DNA from: Noviherbaspirillum_A sp047237965
GTDB lineage: Bacteria; Pseudomonadota; Gammaproteobacteria; Burkholderiales; Burkholderiaceae_D
Assembly (NCBI RefSeq): GCF_047237965.1
Contig: NZ_JBDFLX010000001.1
Coordinates: forward strand, 2,666,001 to 2,730,000
Direction of reading: 5' to 3'
DNA: 64,000 bases
In this document: piece after piece, positions 8,453 through 17,366 of the stretch
Position numbering within the stretch: the stretch's first letter is position 1
Layout of the letters: every line of letters begins with the position of its first letter
The notes under the pieces: generated by a model
Seen by the model: only the letters and a program-made list of their open reading frames with translations
Databases searched by the model: none
What the model was told of the DNA's origin: nothing
Position numbers and translations under genes: made by a program

Positions 8453-8701
8453 ATGATCGTCTGCGTCTGCAACAACGTCTCCGACCGCAAGATCCGCCAG
8501 GCCGTCGATGCCGGCATGACCACCATGGTGGAACTGCGCGAGCATCTGGACATCGGCACCTGCTGCGGCAAGTGCCATCCCAGCGCCAAGCGTATCCTGC
8601 GGGATTGCCTGGATGCCGCAGCGCCGACGCAGTCGCAGCCGCTTCCGAGCGAGCCGCATGTGCAGCCGATTGTGTTCTTCTCCAATGCGCTTGCCGCCTG
8701 A
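8453..8701 (+). CDS. bfd: Bacterioferritin-associated ferredoxin
   Basis: An 82-residue [2Fe-2S] protein that in studied bacteria reduces bacterioferritin so that stored iron is released. The cluster ligands are the CVC pair at residues 4 and 6 and the CCGKC group at residues 37-41, arranged as in the BFD-like fold. A C-terminal extension of about 25 residues beyond the fold is Pro/Ser-rich. The start ATG follows GAGGAAAC. Placement in an iron-uptake operon fits its role and implies Fur control. Confidence 0.9.
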   Translation: MIVCVCNNVSDRKIRQAVDAGMTTMVELREHLDIGTCCGKCHPSAKRILRDCLDAAAPTQSQPLPSEPHVQPIVFFSNALAA

Positions 8702-8710
8702 TCACCGTCC

Positions 8711-9445
8711 ATGCCCGCATCTGCATTACCTCTGCCCGGATCGGGCATACGCGCCGTTCCCCTCTTACTGATCGTCCTGCTGCATGCAGCGCTGCTGTAT
8801 GCGGCGCTGCATGGCATGAAGCATCCGGTTGCCATTCCCACCGTGCCGCGTGAAGTCATTGCCACGCTGATCACGCCGCAACCGGTGCCCACGCCGCCAC
8901 AACCCCAACCCACGCCACCTGCGCCACAACCCAAGCCCGAGCCCAAGCCAGCGCCCAAGGTCACGCCCAAGCCAGCGCCGGTGGTCAAGAAAGCGGCGCC
9001 GCCCAAGCCAAGCCCGAAACCGGCGCCGGAGCCTACCGAAAAGTCGATCAGCACACCGGCGCCGCCGCCCGTCGCCGCCGCGCCCGCCGTGCCCGAGCCC
9101 CAGGCAGCGGCGCCCGCCGCGCCGCCTGCGCCTCCGGCACCGCCCGCTCCCGCAGCGCCGGCGCCGCCGAAAACCGTTTCCGGCGTCGAATACGTGCAGC
9201 CGCCGCAACCGGACTATCCGCCAATCGCCAAGCGCATGGGCGAAGAAGGCAAGGTCATGCTGCGGGTGCTGGTCAGCGAGCGCGGCCGCCCCGAGAAGGT
9301 GGATGTGCAGAAGTCATCGGGCTATGCGCGGCTCGACGAGGCCGCCCGCCAAGCCGCCCTGCGCGCCGTCTTCAAGCCGCACCTGGAAGACGGCCGGCCA
9401 GTGGCGGTGTATGCGCTGATCCCGATCAATTTCTCGATCCAGTAA
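8711..9445 (+). CDS. tonB: TonB energy-transducing protein
   Basis: A 244-residue periplasm-spanning protein that passes proton-motive energy from ExbB/ExbD to outer-membrane receptors. One N-terminal membrane anchor (VPLLLIVLLHAALLYAALHG, about residues 16-35) is followed by a long Pro/Lys/Ala-rich linker (about 50-155). The C-terminal TonB domain has PPQPDYPPIAKRMGEEGKV, VLVSERGRPEKVDVQKSSG, ARLDEAARQAAL and the end VYALIPINFSIQ. It lies between bfd and exbB. The TonB-dependent receptor at 35.3 kb is a possible partner, under a second Fur-type site. Confidence 0.93.
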   Translation: MPASALPLPGSGIRAVPLLLIVLLHAALLYAALHGMKHPVAIPTVPREVIATLITPQPVPTPPQPQPTPPAPQPKPEPKPAPKVTPKPAPVVKKAAPPKPSPKPAPEPTEKSISTPAPPPVAAAPAVPEPQAAAPAAPPAPPAPPAPAAPAPPKTVSGVEYVQPPQPDYPPIAKRMGEEGKVMLRVLVSERGRPEKVDVQKSSGYARLDEAARQAALRAVFKPHLEDGRPVAVYALIPINFSIQ

Positions 9446-9506
9446 AAAGCAGAGCTCCACGCGCGCTGCGCGCAACCCCATTTCAAACAATCTTCAAGGA
9501 ATCATC

Positions 9507-10229
9507 ATGCAAGGTAATCCCTACGGACTGGACAGCCTCTGGCTGCAGGGCGATTTTGTTATCCGCGGCGTCGCCATCCTGCTGCTTCTGCTGTCGATCG
9601 CTTCCTGGTACGTGATCGTGACCAAGGCACTGCAATTGCTGCGCTACCGGCGCGCCTCGGCCGTGGCCGGCCGCCAGTTCTGGGATGCCAGCAATGTGCA
9701 GGAAGGCGTGGCGGCGCTGGGCAGCAACAATCCCTATGCCGACCTGGCGCAGGCCGGCGTGAAGGCGATGCATCATCACAGCGCGCACCAGGGACATCTG
9801 CACGACCAGCTGTCGGTGAGCGACTGGGTCACGCTGTCGCTGCGGCAGGCGATCGACGAATCGTCGGCCAAGCTGCAGTCGGGCATGGCGATCCTGGCCT
9901 CGGTCGGCTCCACCGCGCCCTTCGTCGGCCTGTTCGGCACGGTCTGGGGCATCTACCATGCGCTGGTATCGATCGGCACCAGCGGCCAGGCCAGCATCGA
10001 CAAGGTGGCCGGCCCGGTCGGCGAAGCGCTGATCATGACGGCGCTGGGCCTGGCGGTGGCGATTCCCGCGACCTTCGGCTACAACGCGCTGGTGCGTGGC
10101 AACAAGTCTACACTGGCACGCCTGAACAAGTTCGGCTTCGACCTGCATGCGCTGTTCGTCACGGGTTCCCGCACCGCGGACGGCGCGCAGCCGCAAGGCA
10201 AGCACCTGACGGTTGCCAGGAGCGCATGA
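9507..10229 (+). CDS. exbB: ExbB proton channel subunit
   Basis: A 240-residue MotA/TolQ/ExbB family inner-membrane protein. Three membrane segments are visible: an N-terminal one (about 15-40, IRGVAILLLLLSIASWYVIV), and two in the C-terminal half (ILASVGSTAPFVGLFGTVWG and EALIMTALGLAVAIPATFGY). The GTVWGIYHAL motif and the Thr/Pro-bearing third helix are typical. It forms the proton channel with ExbD that powers TonB. The stop overlaps the exbD start (ATGATG), so translation is coupled. Confidence 0.93.
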   Translation: MQGNPYGLDSLWLQGDFVIRGVAILLLLLSIASWYVIVTKALQLLRYRRASAVAGRQFWDASNVQEGVAALGSNNPYADLAQAGVKAMHHHSAHQGHLHDQLSVSDWVTLSLRQAIDESSAKLQSGMAILASVGSTAPFVGLFGTVWGIYHALVSIGTSGQASIDKVAGPVGEALIMTALGLAVAIPATFGYNALVRGNKSTLARLNKFGFDLHALFVTGSRTADGAQPQGKHLTVARSA

Positions 10230-10645
10230 TGGCAATGGGCTCCCTGTCCGACTCGGACGACGACTTCAACCCGGAAATCAACACCACGCCGCTGGTGGAC
10301 GTGATGCTGGTGCTGCTGATCATTTTCATCATCACCATCCCGGTGATCAACCACAGCGTGAAAATCGACCTGCCGCGCGCCACCAGCCAGCCGGATGACC
10401 TGAAGCCCGAGAACATCAATCTCGACATCGATGCGCAGGGCCAGATCTTCTGGAACAGCGAAGCCATCGACGCCGACCAGCTGGGCCTGCGCATCGCCAC
10501 CGCGGCGCAAAAGACGCCACAGCCGGAACTGCACCTGCGGGCCGAGCGCACCACGCAATATGAAAAGGTGGCACAAGTCATGGCCGCGGCCCAATCGGGC
10601 GGCTTGAGCAAGATCGGCTTCGTGACCGAGCCGGAAAAGAAATAA
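10226..10645 (+). CDS. exbD: ExbD proton channel subunit
   Basis: A 139-residue ExbD/TolR family protein with one N-terminal membrane helix (VDVMLVLLIIFIITIPVI). The essential membrane Asp is in the NTTPLVDVMLVLLIIF motif. The periplasmic remainder ends QSGGLSKIGFVTEPEKK, as in the family. It is the last gene of the iron-uptake energising cluster and is followed by a clear intrinsic terminator. Confidence 0.93.
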   Translation: MMAMGSLSDSDDDFNPEINTTPLVDVMLVLLIIFIITIPVINHSVKIDLPRATSQPDDLKPENINLDIDAQGQIFWNSEAIDADQLGLRIATAAQKTPQPELHLRAERTTQYEKVAQVMAAAQSGGLSKIGFVTEPEKK

Positions 10646-10664
10646 TCGGCAGTTGGACAAACGA

Positions 10665-10691
10665 AAAGCGGACTTCGGTCCGCTTTTTTCA
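10665..10691 (+). terminator. Intrinsic terminator after exbD
   Basis: AAAGCGGAC-TTCG-GTCCGCTTT is a perfect 9-bp stem closed by a TTCG tetraloop and continued by a T-run (TTTTTTC). It ends the hemP-exbD cluster and separates it from the convergent LuxR-type regulator. Confidence 0.9.
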
Positions 10692-10759
10692 TCTGCGAGT
10701 TCACCGCAGCCTGCATGCCGCCTTTCGCCAGCGCGCAGGCGCGCTGGGGTGCGCCGTGC

Positions 10760-11758
10760 TCAGGGCAAGAGGCCAAGCTGCGTTGCGCGTGCCACTGCGG
10801 CCATCTTGTTGCAGGTATCGAGCTTGAAAAGAAAATTGGTGACGTGGAAATTCACGCCGCTCACCGACAGATCGAGGATGCGGGAAATTTCATCGGAGGT
10901 CTTGCCACAGGCAGTCCATGCCAGCACTTCCCTCTCTCGCCGTGTCAGCGCCGGCCGGGCGAGCGGCGCGGGCTGGATATCGATATCGCATACGGCAAGG
11001 TGATGCGGCTGTCCCAACGCCCATGCCACCGCCTGCGTAACGTCCTTGGGCGTGAGCTCGCCATTGGCCTCCAATGCGCCGGACTGTATGCGGGTGAAGC
11101 GCACGCCAAGCTCGGTCAGCTCGGCACGCAGGGCGGCAATGAGCAATTCCGCCTGCTCATGATGCAGCGACGGCCTTGGCCTGGCATGGCGAAAACCGGC
11201 TTCAGGGATCAGTACGGCAAGCGCATGGCTGCGCCGGGACGCCGACAGATCAGGCAGAACGGCGCGCACTGCATGCACAAAGTCGCCCACGCCATCAGCC
11301 GGGTCGGCATTGGAAGGAAACGCCCCGTTCTCCAGCAAGGGGTTGTGACAGGAACGCAGGCAAATCATGCCAACCAGCGTATCGATTTGCCGGAAGCGGT
11401 CAGGCAATGCGGCAATGGCGTTGCGCAGCATGGCATCCGTGCCGACGTCCTTGTTGACACAGGCGATCCGGTCCGCCACTGGTCCCTTGGTGAACTCCTC
11501 GGGCGCATTGCCATCGGCCAGCACCGCCACGACCCGGTGTCCGGCATTGGCCAGCATATTCACGCACTGCAGTCCGGTCTCCCTTGCCTGGCCGGCGCCG
11601 GTGATCACCAGCACCGTTCTTGACCTTAATACCTCCACCGCCCTTGCCTGCGCCTCCCGCTTGCGCAGCGACTGCTGGCGTGCATTTCTTTCATAGGCGT
11701 AGCTGCGCGCCTTGTCGTCATCGTGGGGTTGACGTGCTGACGCTTCATCCCTGGACAT
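10760..11758 (-). CDS. SDR-like domain fused to a LuxR-type DNA-binding domain
   Basis: A 332-residue predicted regulator. Residues about 46-265 have the layout of a classical short-chain dehydrogenase: TVLVITGAG, MLANAGHRVVAVLAD, IDTLVGMIC, a LHHEQAELLIAALRAEL helix, GVRFTRIQSGALE and the closing AVAWALGQPHHLAVCDIDIQP, which resembles the end of YdfG-type enzymes. The TGxxxGxG motif is broken (TGAGQARETG) and the Tyr-x3-Lys pair is missing (Leu and Gln occupy the positions), so it is probably not an active reductase. Residues about 268-330 are a LuxR helix-turn-helix (LTRREREVLAWTACGKTSDEI, then HVTNFLFKLDTCNK). Start ATG 11758 has GGAG eight bases upstream. A nucleotide-sensing transcription factor is an inference. 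Confidence 0.75.
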   Translation of the reverse strand: MSRDEASARQPHDDDKARSYAYERNARQQSLRKREAQARAVEVLRSRTVLVITGAGQARETGLQCVNMLANAGHRVVAVLADGNAPEEFTKGPVADRIACVNKDVGTDAMLRNAIAALPDRFRQIDTLVGMICLRSCHNPLLENGAFPSNADPADGVGDFVHAVRAVLPDLSASRRSHALAVLIPEAGFRHARPRPSLHHEQAELLIAALRAELTELGVRFTRIQSGALEANGELTPKDVTQAVAWALGQPHHLAVCDIDIQPAPLARPALTRREREVLAWTACGKTSDEISRILDLSVSGVNFHVTNFLFKLDTCNKMAAVARATQLGLLP

Positions 11759-11931
11759 GATGTTTTCTCCGAGAACCTTCACTGGATTAAAAGCCTTCCG
11801 CCTGCGGACGGTCCATCGGATCGACTGGGTAATACACAAAACAGGCGCGATGAGGAGTAGCGCCGCACAGGATGCGCAAAGGCTGCTTTTTGTGAAAGAT
11901 TTGTTTTTGAGCGGCAAGTTTCTTTTAACAA

Positions 11932-12603
11932 TTAGGAGGAAACTGACTGCGCTTTATGAGCATATGGCGTTGCGAAATGCAACAGCGCCGTGCCGCCATC
12001 CCGCTTGGCCTGGACCAGTGCGCCGTCGCCAGCCGAGGCGCGGCCGGGCGGGTTGTGAATGACAGCCAGTGGCTGGTCGCCTGGCCAAAGGTATGGACGC
12101 AGGATCCGGCCGCTGATGTCGTAGGCATAGGCGGCGCGGTTGCCGGCGGCGTCGGTGCTGGCAATGAGCCGGTCGGCCTCGTCGTGGACATAGCGGGTCT
12201 TGCCGCTGTCCGGGCTGATGCTGGCGACACGGCGGCCAAAGTCGTCGGTTACATACACCACCCTGCCGGAGGGCTTGTCGGTCATGCTCGCCGATGGGCT
12301 TGCCGGCTGGGCCATGCCGTCTTCCGGGTAGCCCGGGCGCAGTGATGCGCCGGCTGGATCGATGACGTCGATGATGCGGCCGCGTTCGTCATGGCGGTAT
12401 TGCCAGGTGCGGTGGATGCGGTTGCTGAAGGTACTTGCTTGCTGGAGGTGGTTCTCGGTGTTGTAGCGCCATTGCATGGCGATGCCGGTGGCTGTGGCTG
12501 TGGCTGTGGCGGCCCAGGCTGGTGGTGCAAAAGGCTGGGTCGATTTTGCCAGCGCTGTTGCGGCGATGAGGATGCAACTTGCACAGATTTCGATGAGGAG
12601 CAA
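11932..12603 (-). pseudogene. Rhs core fragment (decayed cassette)
   Basis: A 223-codon frame that is a shortened piece of the Rhs core seen intact at 18-23 kb. From about 12522 leftward it matches the intact core from TATATGIA through the YD-repeat region to AYAYDISGRIL. It then jumps, by an internal deletion, to WPGDQPLAVIHNPPGRASAGDGAL, a segment that in the full gene lies about 350 residues later, and ends in unrelated sequence (FATPYAHKAQSVSS). The first 30 residues come from a spacer also present at 16.34 and 17.25 kb. It has no toxin domain and no secretion signal, so it is most likely a remnant left by cassette exchange. Confidence 0.75.
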
Positions 12604-12660
12604 CGGACGAGCTAGTTAGGGGCGTTGCCGGACAATGATTTGACCTCGCCCAGCCACCTT

Positions 12661-13251
12661 TTAATTAATTTCATCGCCACCTTCCTTCCTAACACATGGT
12701 AGATCGCAGCTCATCTTCCACCGAAATTTGATACCGTCATCCGTCCAGATGAAGTAGATCCATAGCATTTTCTCTGGTAGATTTTGGCCTTTCGGAATAT
12801 GGGATCTTGAGTACGTGACTTCTTGAACAACCTCGGGCGGGATGCGGCTGCTGATGAAGACACGTTGGGTTTTGAGCGGTAGTCTGGCTTTCTCATCCGA
12901 GAGGTATTTCCCATACTCGTCGTCGCTTGCGAAACTGCTTGGCTTGGGACTTGGGTAAGCGGTTTCTTTCCAGCTGAAATCGACCCATTCGGGAAGCGCA
13001 CGGGTATCACCTGACATGCCTGTGGTGCTACCGGGCGCCCGCCGCCAACTAGCTGCCTTACCGCCTGACACACTGAACGGCGTCATAGCCGACTTACCGT
13101 TTGGTAGTGTTATCGACAGCATATACGCCGATCGTCCATCCATCAGACTTTTAAAGGTCGTAATCATTCCTGGGCCATCGACCGTTTGCATAGAGCCACA
13201 TGAGGTTAGAACAAAGCTGGCAAAACTCAGAAGCAGGATTTTGATTTTCAT
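12661..13251 (-). CDS. Immunity-type lipoprotein for Rhs-lipase, copy 1 (DUF2931-like)
   Basis: A 196-residue lipoprotein with lipobox VLTSCGS (Cys about 18). It is clearly homologous to the proteins at 16474-17064 and 17367-17957: shared stretches are VDGPGMIT, TTGMSGDTRALPEW, RVFISSRIPPEVVQEVTYSRSHIPKG, MLWIYFIWTDDGIKFRW and the end GGDEIN. The ATG lies five bases after the Rhs-lipase stop at 13257, the same spacing as for the intact toxin. Genes placed like this after Rhs toxins usually encode immunity proteins, and a periplasm-facing lipoprotein would suit a phospholipase acting on membranes. The DUF2931 label is from memory. GC content is visibly lower than in the housekeeping genes. Confidence 0.75.
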   Translation of the reverse strand: MKIKILLLSFASFVLTSCGSMQTVDGPGMITTFKSLMDGRSAYMLSITLPNGKSAMTPFSVSGGKAASWRRAPGSTTGMSGDTRALPEWVDFSWKETAYPSPKPSSFASDDEYGKYLSDEKARLPLKTQRVFISSRIPPEVVQEVTYSRSHIPKGQNLPEKMLWIYFIWTDDGIKFRWKMSCDLPCVRKEGGDEIN

Positions 13252-13256
13252 TGTGC

Positions 13257-16142
13257 TTATTCGCAGCGTTGGGTTGAAGAGAGTGGTGCATAGCTGATAT
13301 TGATGCCCTGACCGACAAGCCAGTCGTTGTACTTCTGCATATCGACTAGGCCGACTGCTGGTGATTCCGACGGGCCGCACCATGTGCTGTAATAGTTGAC
13401 CTGACTTCTCGCCCAGGCAGTATCGTTGCCGCCGACAACCGCCTTGACTTGCTTGACAGAAGTGCCATTGCCATACGAAAAATCGCGATCACCAGCAGAC
13501 GAAAATGTCTGAGGGTCAATCTTGTTAGCACTTTTGTCGTGAATGATGGGACTGGAAACGATGTTCCAATTGTTATCCTTAACAACATCGTCTTTGAGGA
13601 TGACACCGCGCTCCTTTGCCTGCTCAATCATCCACATCAGCGCCACATTCGACAAATCTCCCGTGCCGTAACTTCCTCCTATGTCAGCATGGCTACCGAT
13701 GAATCCCATTTCAATACGATTACCGCCACTCGTCGTTGCAGGTGCGGGAAGAATCGATACGCCATCGAAGCTGATACCCACGCCCCGGTGCTCATTCAAC
13801 GCCACAGCATGTGCCACATACGGCACCGACGGATCAATGCTGAAGTCATAGCGCGCTTCGTCGCCATTGAAATAACCGAGGTGCGGCACTGTGTCCCACA
13901 AGCCCATGAAGCGCAGACTCAGGCAGGCTGACTTTCCTTCCTTGGTCGTGTAACGCGACTGAGTCATCTTTTCTATTAACTGGTTCATCCAGACTCGCGC
14001 TTCGGCAGCACCACGGCTGAAGCCCACCACATCGATGTCGATCGGCTTGCCGGGGACGTATTCGTCCCTGGTATAGTCGTCAAGAAACTTAAATCCTAAA
14101 TCCACACGTTCATCGAATCCCTTGCCGTTCGCCACATTTCCTTTCACGGGCATGTCCTTGTCTGTGGTACCTATGCCCGTGATGTAATAACGTTGATCGT
14201 TTTTCTTCTCGTCATACGCCACCCAGAACTTCCTCACATTCGATATCGTGTCCCCCGCCAGTGGCTCCGCCGCATTGCCCGTGCCATCAAATGCAAACAG
14301 CACCAGCCCTTCCGGGTCCACATAACGCAGGGGATTGTTCTTTACATAGACGTAGGAATTCGGCCCATCCGGCATGCCCAGCGGGTCGGGTGTGAGGTAG
14401 CGGCCTGACTGCGGGTCGTAATAGCGGTGGCGGTTGTAGTGCAGGCCGGTGGCGGCGTCCCAGTACTGGCCCGGCAGGCGCAGGTTTAGCGTGAAGGCCG
14501 GGCGGCCGGGCCGTTGCAGGGCGTTGATGGTGGCGGCGCCATAGGGGCTGTAGCTGGCTTGCCAGATTGCTGCGCCAGCGGCGTTGGTTGCCAATGCGAC
14601 TGCGCCCAGGTGGTCAGGGTGCAGCCAGCTGATCTCGTCATCATTGCCCAGCCATGCACGCAGCACGGTGGCGATATCCCGCAAGGCCTGGGATAGCGCG
14701 CCGTCGCCAGCTGGAGTGCGCCCGGCCGGGCTATCAATCACCGCCAGCGGCTGGTCGCCCAGCCAGAGGTACTGGCGCAGGATGTGGCCTTGCTGGTCAG
14801 TTTCCGCCTGCAGCTTGCCGTCTTCGTACAGAAAGCCGACCATGCTGTGGCTACTATTGCTGTTGCCGCTATTGCCGCTATTGCCGTTGTTGCCGTCGCC
14901 GCTGTTGCCACCCCCGGCAATGCTCGCAATCCGCTCGCCCCTATGGTTATAGACATAGCGCGCCACCTCGCTGCCATCGCCGCGCTGCACTGTCATCAAC
15001 CGGCCCAGCGCATCCCATCCGTAGCGCTGGTCTCCCGCATCAACGGGCTGGCCGTTCGCATCGTAGCGGTATGGCGCCCATGCCTTGCCATCGACCACAT
15101 CGCCCAGCCAGCGGTTGCTGCCTGGCTGGTAGCGCGATACCGCGGTGCCGGCTTTGACCTCGCTCTGGCTGGCAATGCCCTGCTGGCTTAGCAGTCGGTT
15201 GCCGACGGCGTCATGGAAATAGCGGCTGGCCGCGCCAGGCTGCGTGGCGACGATCAGGCGGTTGGCATGGTCATACGCGTAGCTGCTGGCGACGGCTTGC
15301 CAACCCTTCCCTTCCATGCGCCGGTGCAGCAGGTTGCCGCGCACGTCCCACAGCAGCCTGTCGTCGTACAGCGCCTGCAGGTCCGGCGGCAGCCGCAATG
15401 CGCCGGGCAGGCTGCTTGCAGCAGTCTTGTCTTGCGGGGTGGGCGGACCATTGACAGGCCGGTGGACGATGCGTGCCAGCATGCCTTCCCGGCTGCGCTG
15501 ATAACGCGCCTCGATGCCATTGCCGGTCACGTAGCGGGCAATGCCAACCAGGTCGCGCTCGATGTCGCGGGCGATGACTTGCGCCGGCAGCAGCCAGCGC
15601 AGCCAGTCGGTCTGGATGCGGCTGCGCTGCATCGCGGTGACCTGGCCCTGGCCGTTGCGCAGATAGCGGATCAGGCTGCCGTCCGGCAGGCTGATGCTGT
15701 CGAGCCGGCCCAGGCTGTCATGGCCATAGCGGGTTTGCGTGACCAGGGCAGCACCACCCTGCACAGGTCCATGGCGCAGCGTGGTCTTGCGTATCAGCAG
15801 GCCACGCTCGTCATGCAGGTAGCGCTCTTCCTGGCTGGGATGCAGCAGCGCCACCAGGCGCCTGCCCTGGTATTGCCAGTGGGTGGTGTCGGCTTGCGCC
15901 GCGCCGGCCGGCCAGATGTCCTGGCGCAGGATGCGGCCGCTGATGTCGTAGGCATAGACGGCGCGGTTGCCGGCGGCGTCGGTACTGGCAATGAGCCGAT
16001 CGGCCTCGTCGTAGACATGGCGGGTCTTGCCGCTGTCCGGGCTAATGCTGGCGACACGGCGGCCAAAGTCGTCGGTTAGACGCACCACCCTGCCGGCGGG
16101 CTGGTCGGTCATGCTCGCCGATGGGCTTGCGGGCTGGGCCAT
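13257..16142 (-). pseudogene. 5'-truncated Rhs protein with Tle1/DUF2235-like lipase C-terminus
   Basis: A 961-codon open frame that is nearly identical to the C-terminal 60 percent of the intact Rhs protein at 17963-23107. It holds the YD-repeat core, a Gly/Asn/Ser-rich insert, the autocleavage-type DPEGL motif (about residue 610) and a C-terminal lipase domain of about 350 residues with FDGTGN, GFSRGAAEAR (nucleophile Ser), MGLWDTV (Asp) and SHADIGG (His). Upstream, the same frame continues as homologous Rhs sequence to 16337 but is cut by a TAA at 16155-16157, where the intact gene has TAC, and there is no signal peptide or N-terminal domain. It could be expressed from the ATG at 16142 as an orphan cassette or be a recombination reservoir. 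It is followed five bases later by its own immunity gene. Confidence 0.8.
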
Positions 16143-16337
16143 GCCGTCTTCCGGTTAGCCCGGGCGCAGTGATGCGCCGGCTGGGTCGATGGCGTCGATG
16201 ATGCGGCCGCGTTCGTCATGGCGATATTGCCAGGTGCGGTGGATGCGGTTGCTGAAGGTGCTTGCTTGCGGGAGATGGTTCTCGGTGTTGTAGCGCCATT
16301 GCAGGGCGATGCCGGTGGCCGTGGCGGTCCAGGCTGG
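16143..16337 (-). pseudogene. Upstream Rhs remnant separated by a nonsense codon
   Basis: In the same frame as the 961-codon Rhs ORF this segment encodes WTATATGIALQWRYN, HRTWQYRHDERGRI and DPAGASLRPG, then TAA at 16155-16157. The intact paralogue reads DYPEDG at that point. Homology to the intact Rhs gene ends abruptly at 16337, at the same codon position where the fragment at 12.5 kb also starts, which marks a shared recombination junction. Confidence 0.7.
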
Positions 16338-16473
16338 TGGTGCAAAAAGCTGGGTCGGTTTTGCTAGCGCTGTTGCCCAAGTGAGGGTGTGGCTTGCTCT
16401 GTTTCGATGACCGCAAGCGGCTACTGGTTAAGGGCACTGCTAGCGGACGGTGTTAGCTATCCTTAATGGCTGC
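16338..16473 (-). repeat. Inter-cassette spacer, copy 1
   Basis: Non-coding spacer between an immunity gene stop and an Rhs homology start. It is closely similar to 17249-17366 (shared blocks GTGAGGGTGTGGCTTGC, CTGTTTCGATGAC, GGTTAAGGGCACTGCTAGC), and its inner end is also similar to 12523-12570. The same spacer at each cassette boundary suggests the array grew by homologous recombination between cassettes. Confidence 0.65.
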
Positions 16474-17064
16474 TTAGTTGATCTCATCGCCGCCTCCCTT
16501 TTCCACACATGGCTTATCGCAGCTCATTTCCCACCGGAACTTGATACCGTCATCCGTCCAGATGAAGTAGATCCATAGCATTTTTCCCGGCAGGTGTTGG
16601 CCTTTCGGGATATGCGATCTTGAGTGCGTGACTTCCTGAATGACCTCTGGGGGGATGCGGCTGCTAATAAGGACGCGTTGAGTCTTGATAGTCAGCTTGC
16701 TGTACTTCTCAGCTACTGCTTTTGAGTAAGCCTCCTTAGAAGGGAAGTCCTCTGGTTCCAACCCAGGATAGGATGGCTCACGCCATTCGAAATCCAGCCA
16801 TTCGGGAACGCCACGGGTATCGCCTGACATGCCTTCAGTTGTACCGACTGCGTGCCGCCAGTTAGGCTTCCTGCCACCCGTCACGGTTAAACCGTAGATC
16901 ATTCGCTTTCCGCTTGGGAAGGTTATTGCCCGAATGTCTGCCGAACGCCCTTCCATCGTGCTTCCATAGTTCATGATCATCCCTGGGCCGTCGACCGTTT
17001 GCATGGAGCCACATGCGGGCAAGACAAGACTGGCAAAGCTCAAAAATAGTATTTTGATTTTCAT
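16474..17064 (-). CDS. Immunity-type lipoprotein, copy 2 (DUF2931-like)
   Basis: A 196-residue paralogue of the two other immunity-type lipoproteins in this array, with the same length and the lipobox VLPACGS. The N-terminal half differs in the middle (GSTMEGRSADIRAITFPSG and a longer EAYSKAVAEKYSKL segment), while the C-terminal half is almost the same as in the other copies up to GGDEIN. It follows, by five bases, only a displaced Rhs C-terminal tip (17070-17236), not a full toxin. It therefore looks like an orphan immunity gene kept after its toxin was lost, which could protect against siblings that carry that toxin variant. Confidence 0.75.
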   Translation of the reverse strand: MKIKILFLSFASLVLPACGSMQTVDGPGMIMNYGSTMEGRSADIRAITFPSGKRMIYGLTVTGGRKPNWRHAVGTTEGMSGDTRGVPEWLDFEWREPSYPGLEPEDFPSKEAYSKAVAEKYSKLTIKTQRVLISSRIPPEVIQEVTHSRSHIPKGQHLPGKMLWIYFIWTDDGIKFRWEMSCDKPCVEKGGGDEIN

Positions 17065-17069
17065 AGCCC

Positions 17070-17236
17070 TTATTCGCAGCGTTGGGTTGAAGATTGCGGT
17101 GCATAGCTAATGTTGATGCCTTGACCGATAAGCCAGTCGTTGTACTTCTGCATGTCGACTAGACCGACTGCTGGTGACCCTGATGGGCCGCACCATGCTC
17201 TGTAATAGCTGACCTAGTTCCTCGCCCAGCTAATGT
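17070..17236 (-). pseudogene. Displaced Rhs toxin C-terminal tip
   Basis: Read on the minus strand this short segment encodes the last residues of an Rhs-lipase: CGPSGSPAVGLVDMQKYND, then GQGINISYAP and the end STQRCE with a TAA stop. It closely matches the end of the 13257-16142 protein. An in-frame TAG appears where the other copies read a coding codon (near 17217), and homology stops near 17236. It is a remnant attached to immunity copy 2. Confidence 0.7.
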
Positions 17237-17248
17237 CATTGAAGAGGT

Positions 17249-17366
17249 TGGTTTTGCCAGCACTCTTGCCCCAGTGAGGGTGTGGCTTGCACTGTTTCGA
17301 TGACTGCAAGCGGCTGCTGGTTAAGGGCACTGCTAGCCCACGGTTTTAGCTATCCCCAACGGCTGC
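17249..17366 (-). repeat. Inter-cassette spacer, copy 2
   Basis: Direct repeat of the spacer at 16338-16473, located after the stop of immunity copy 3 and ending at the displaced Rhs tip. The identity continues into the 3' end of the immunity genes on the other side. Confidence 0.65.

Noticed and set aside
10760..11917. Longer start for the SDR-LuxR regulator at 11917
   Set aside because: The extra 53 residues have no SDR match and no ribosome site, whereas ATG 11758 has GGAG at the right distance.
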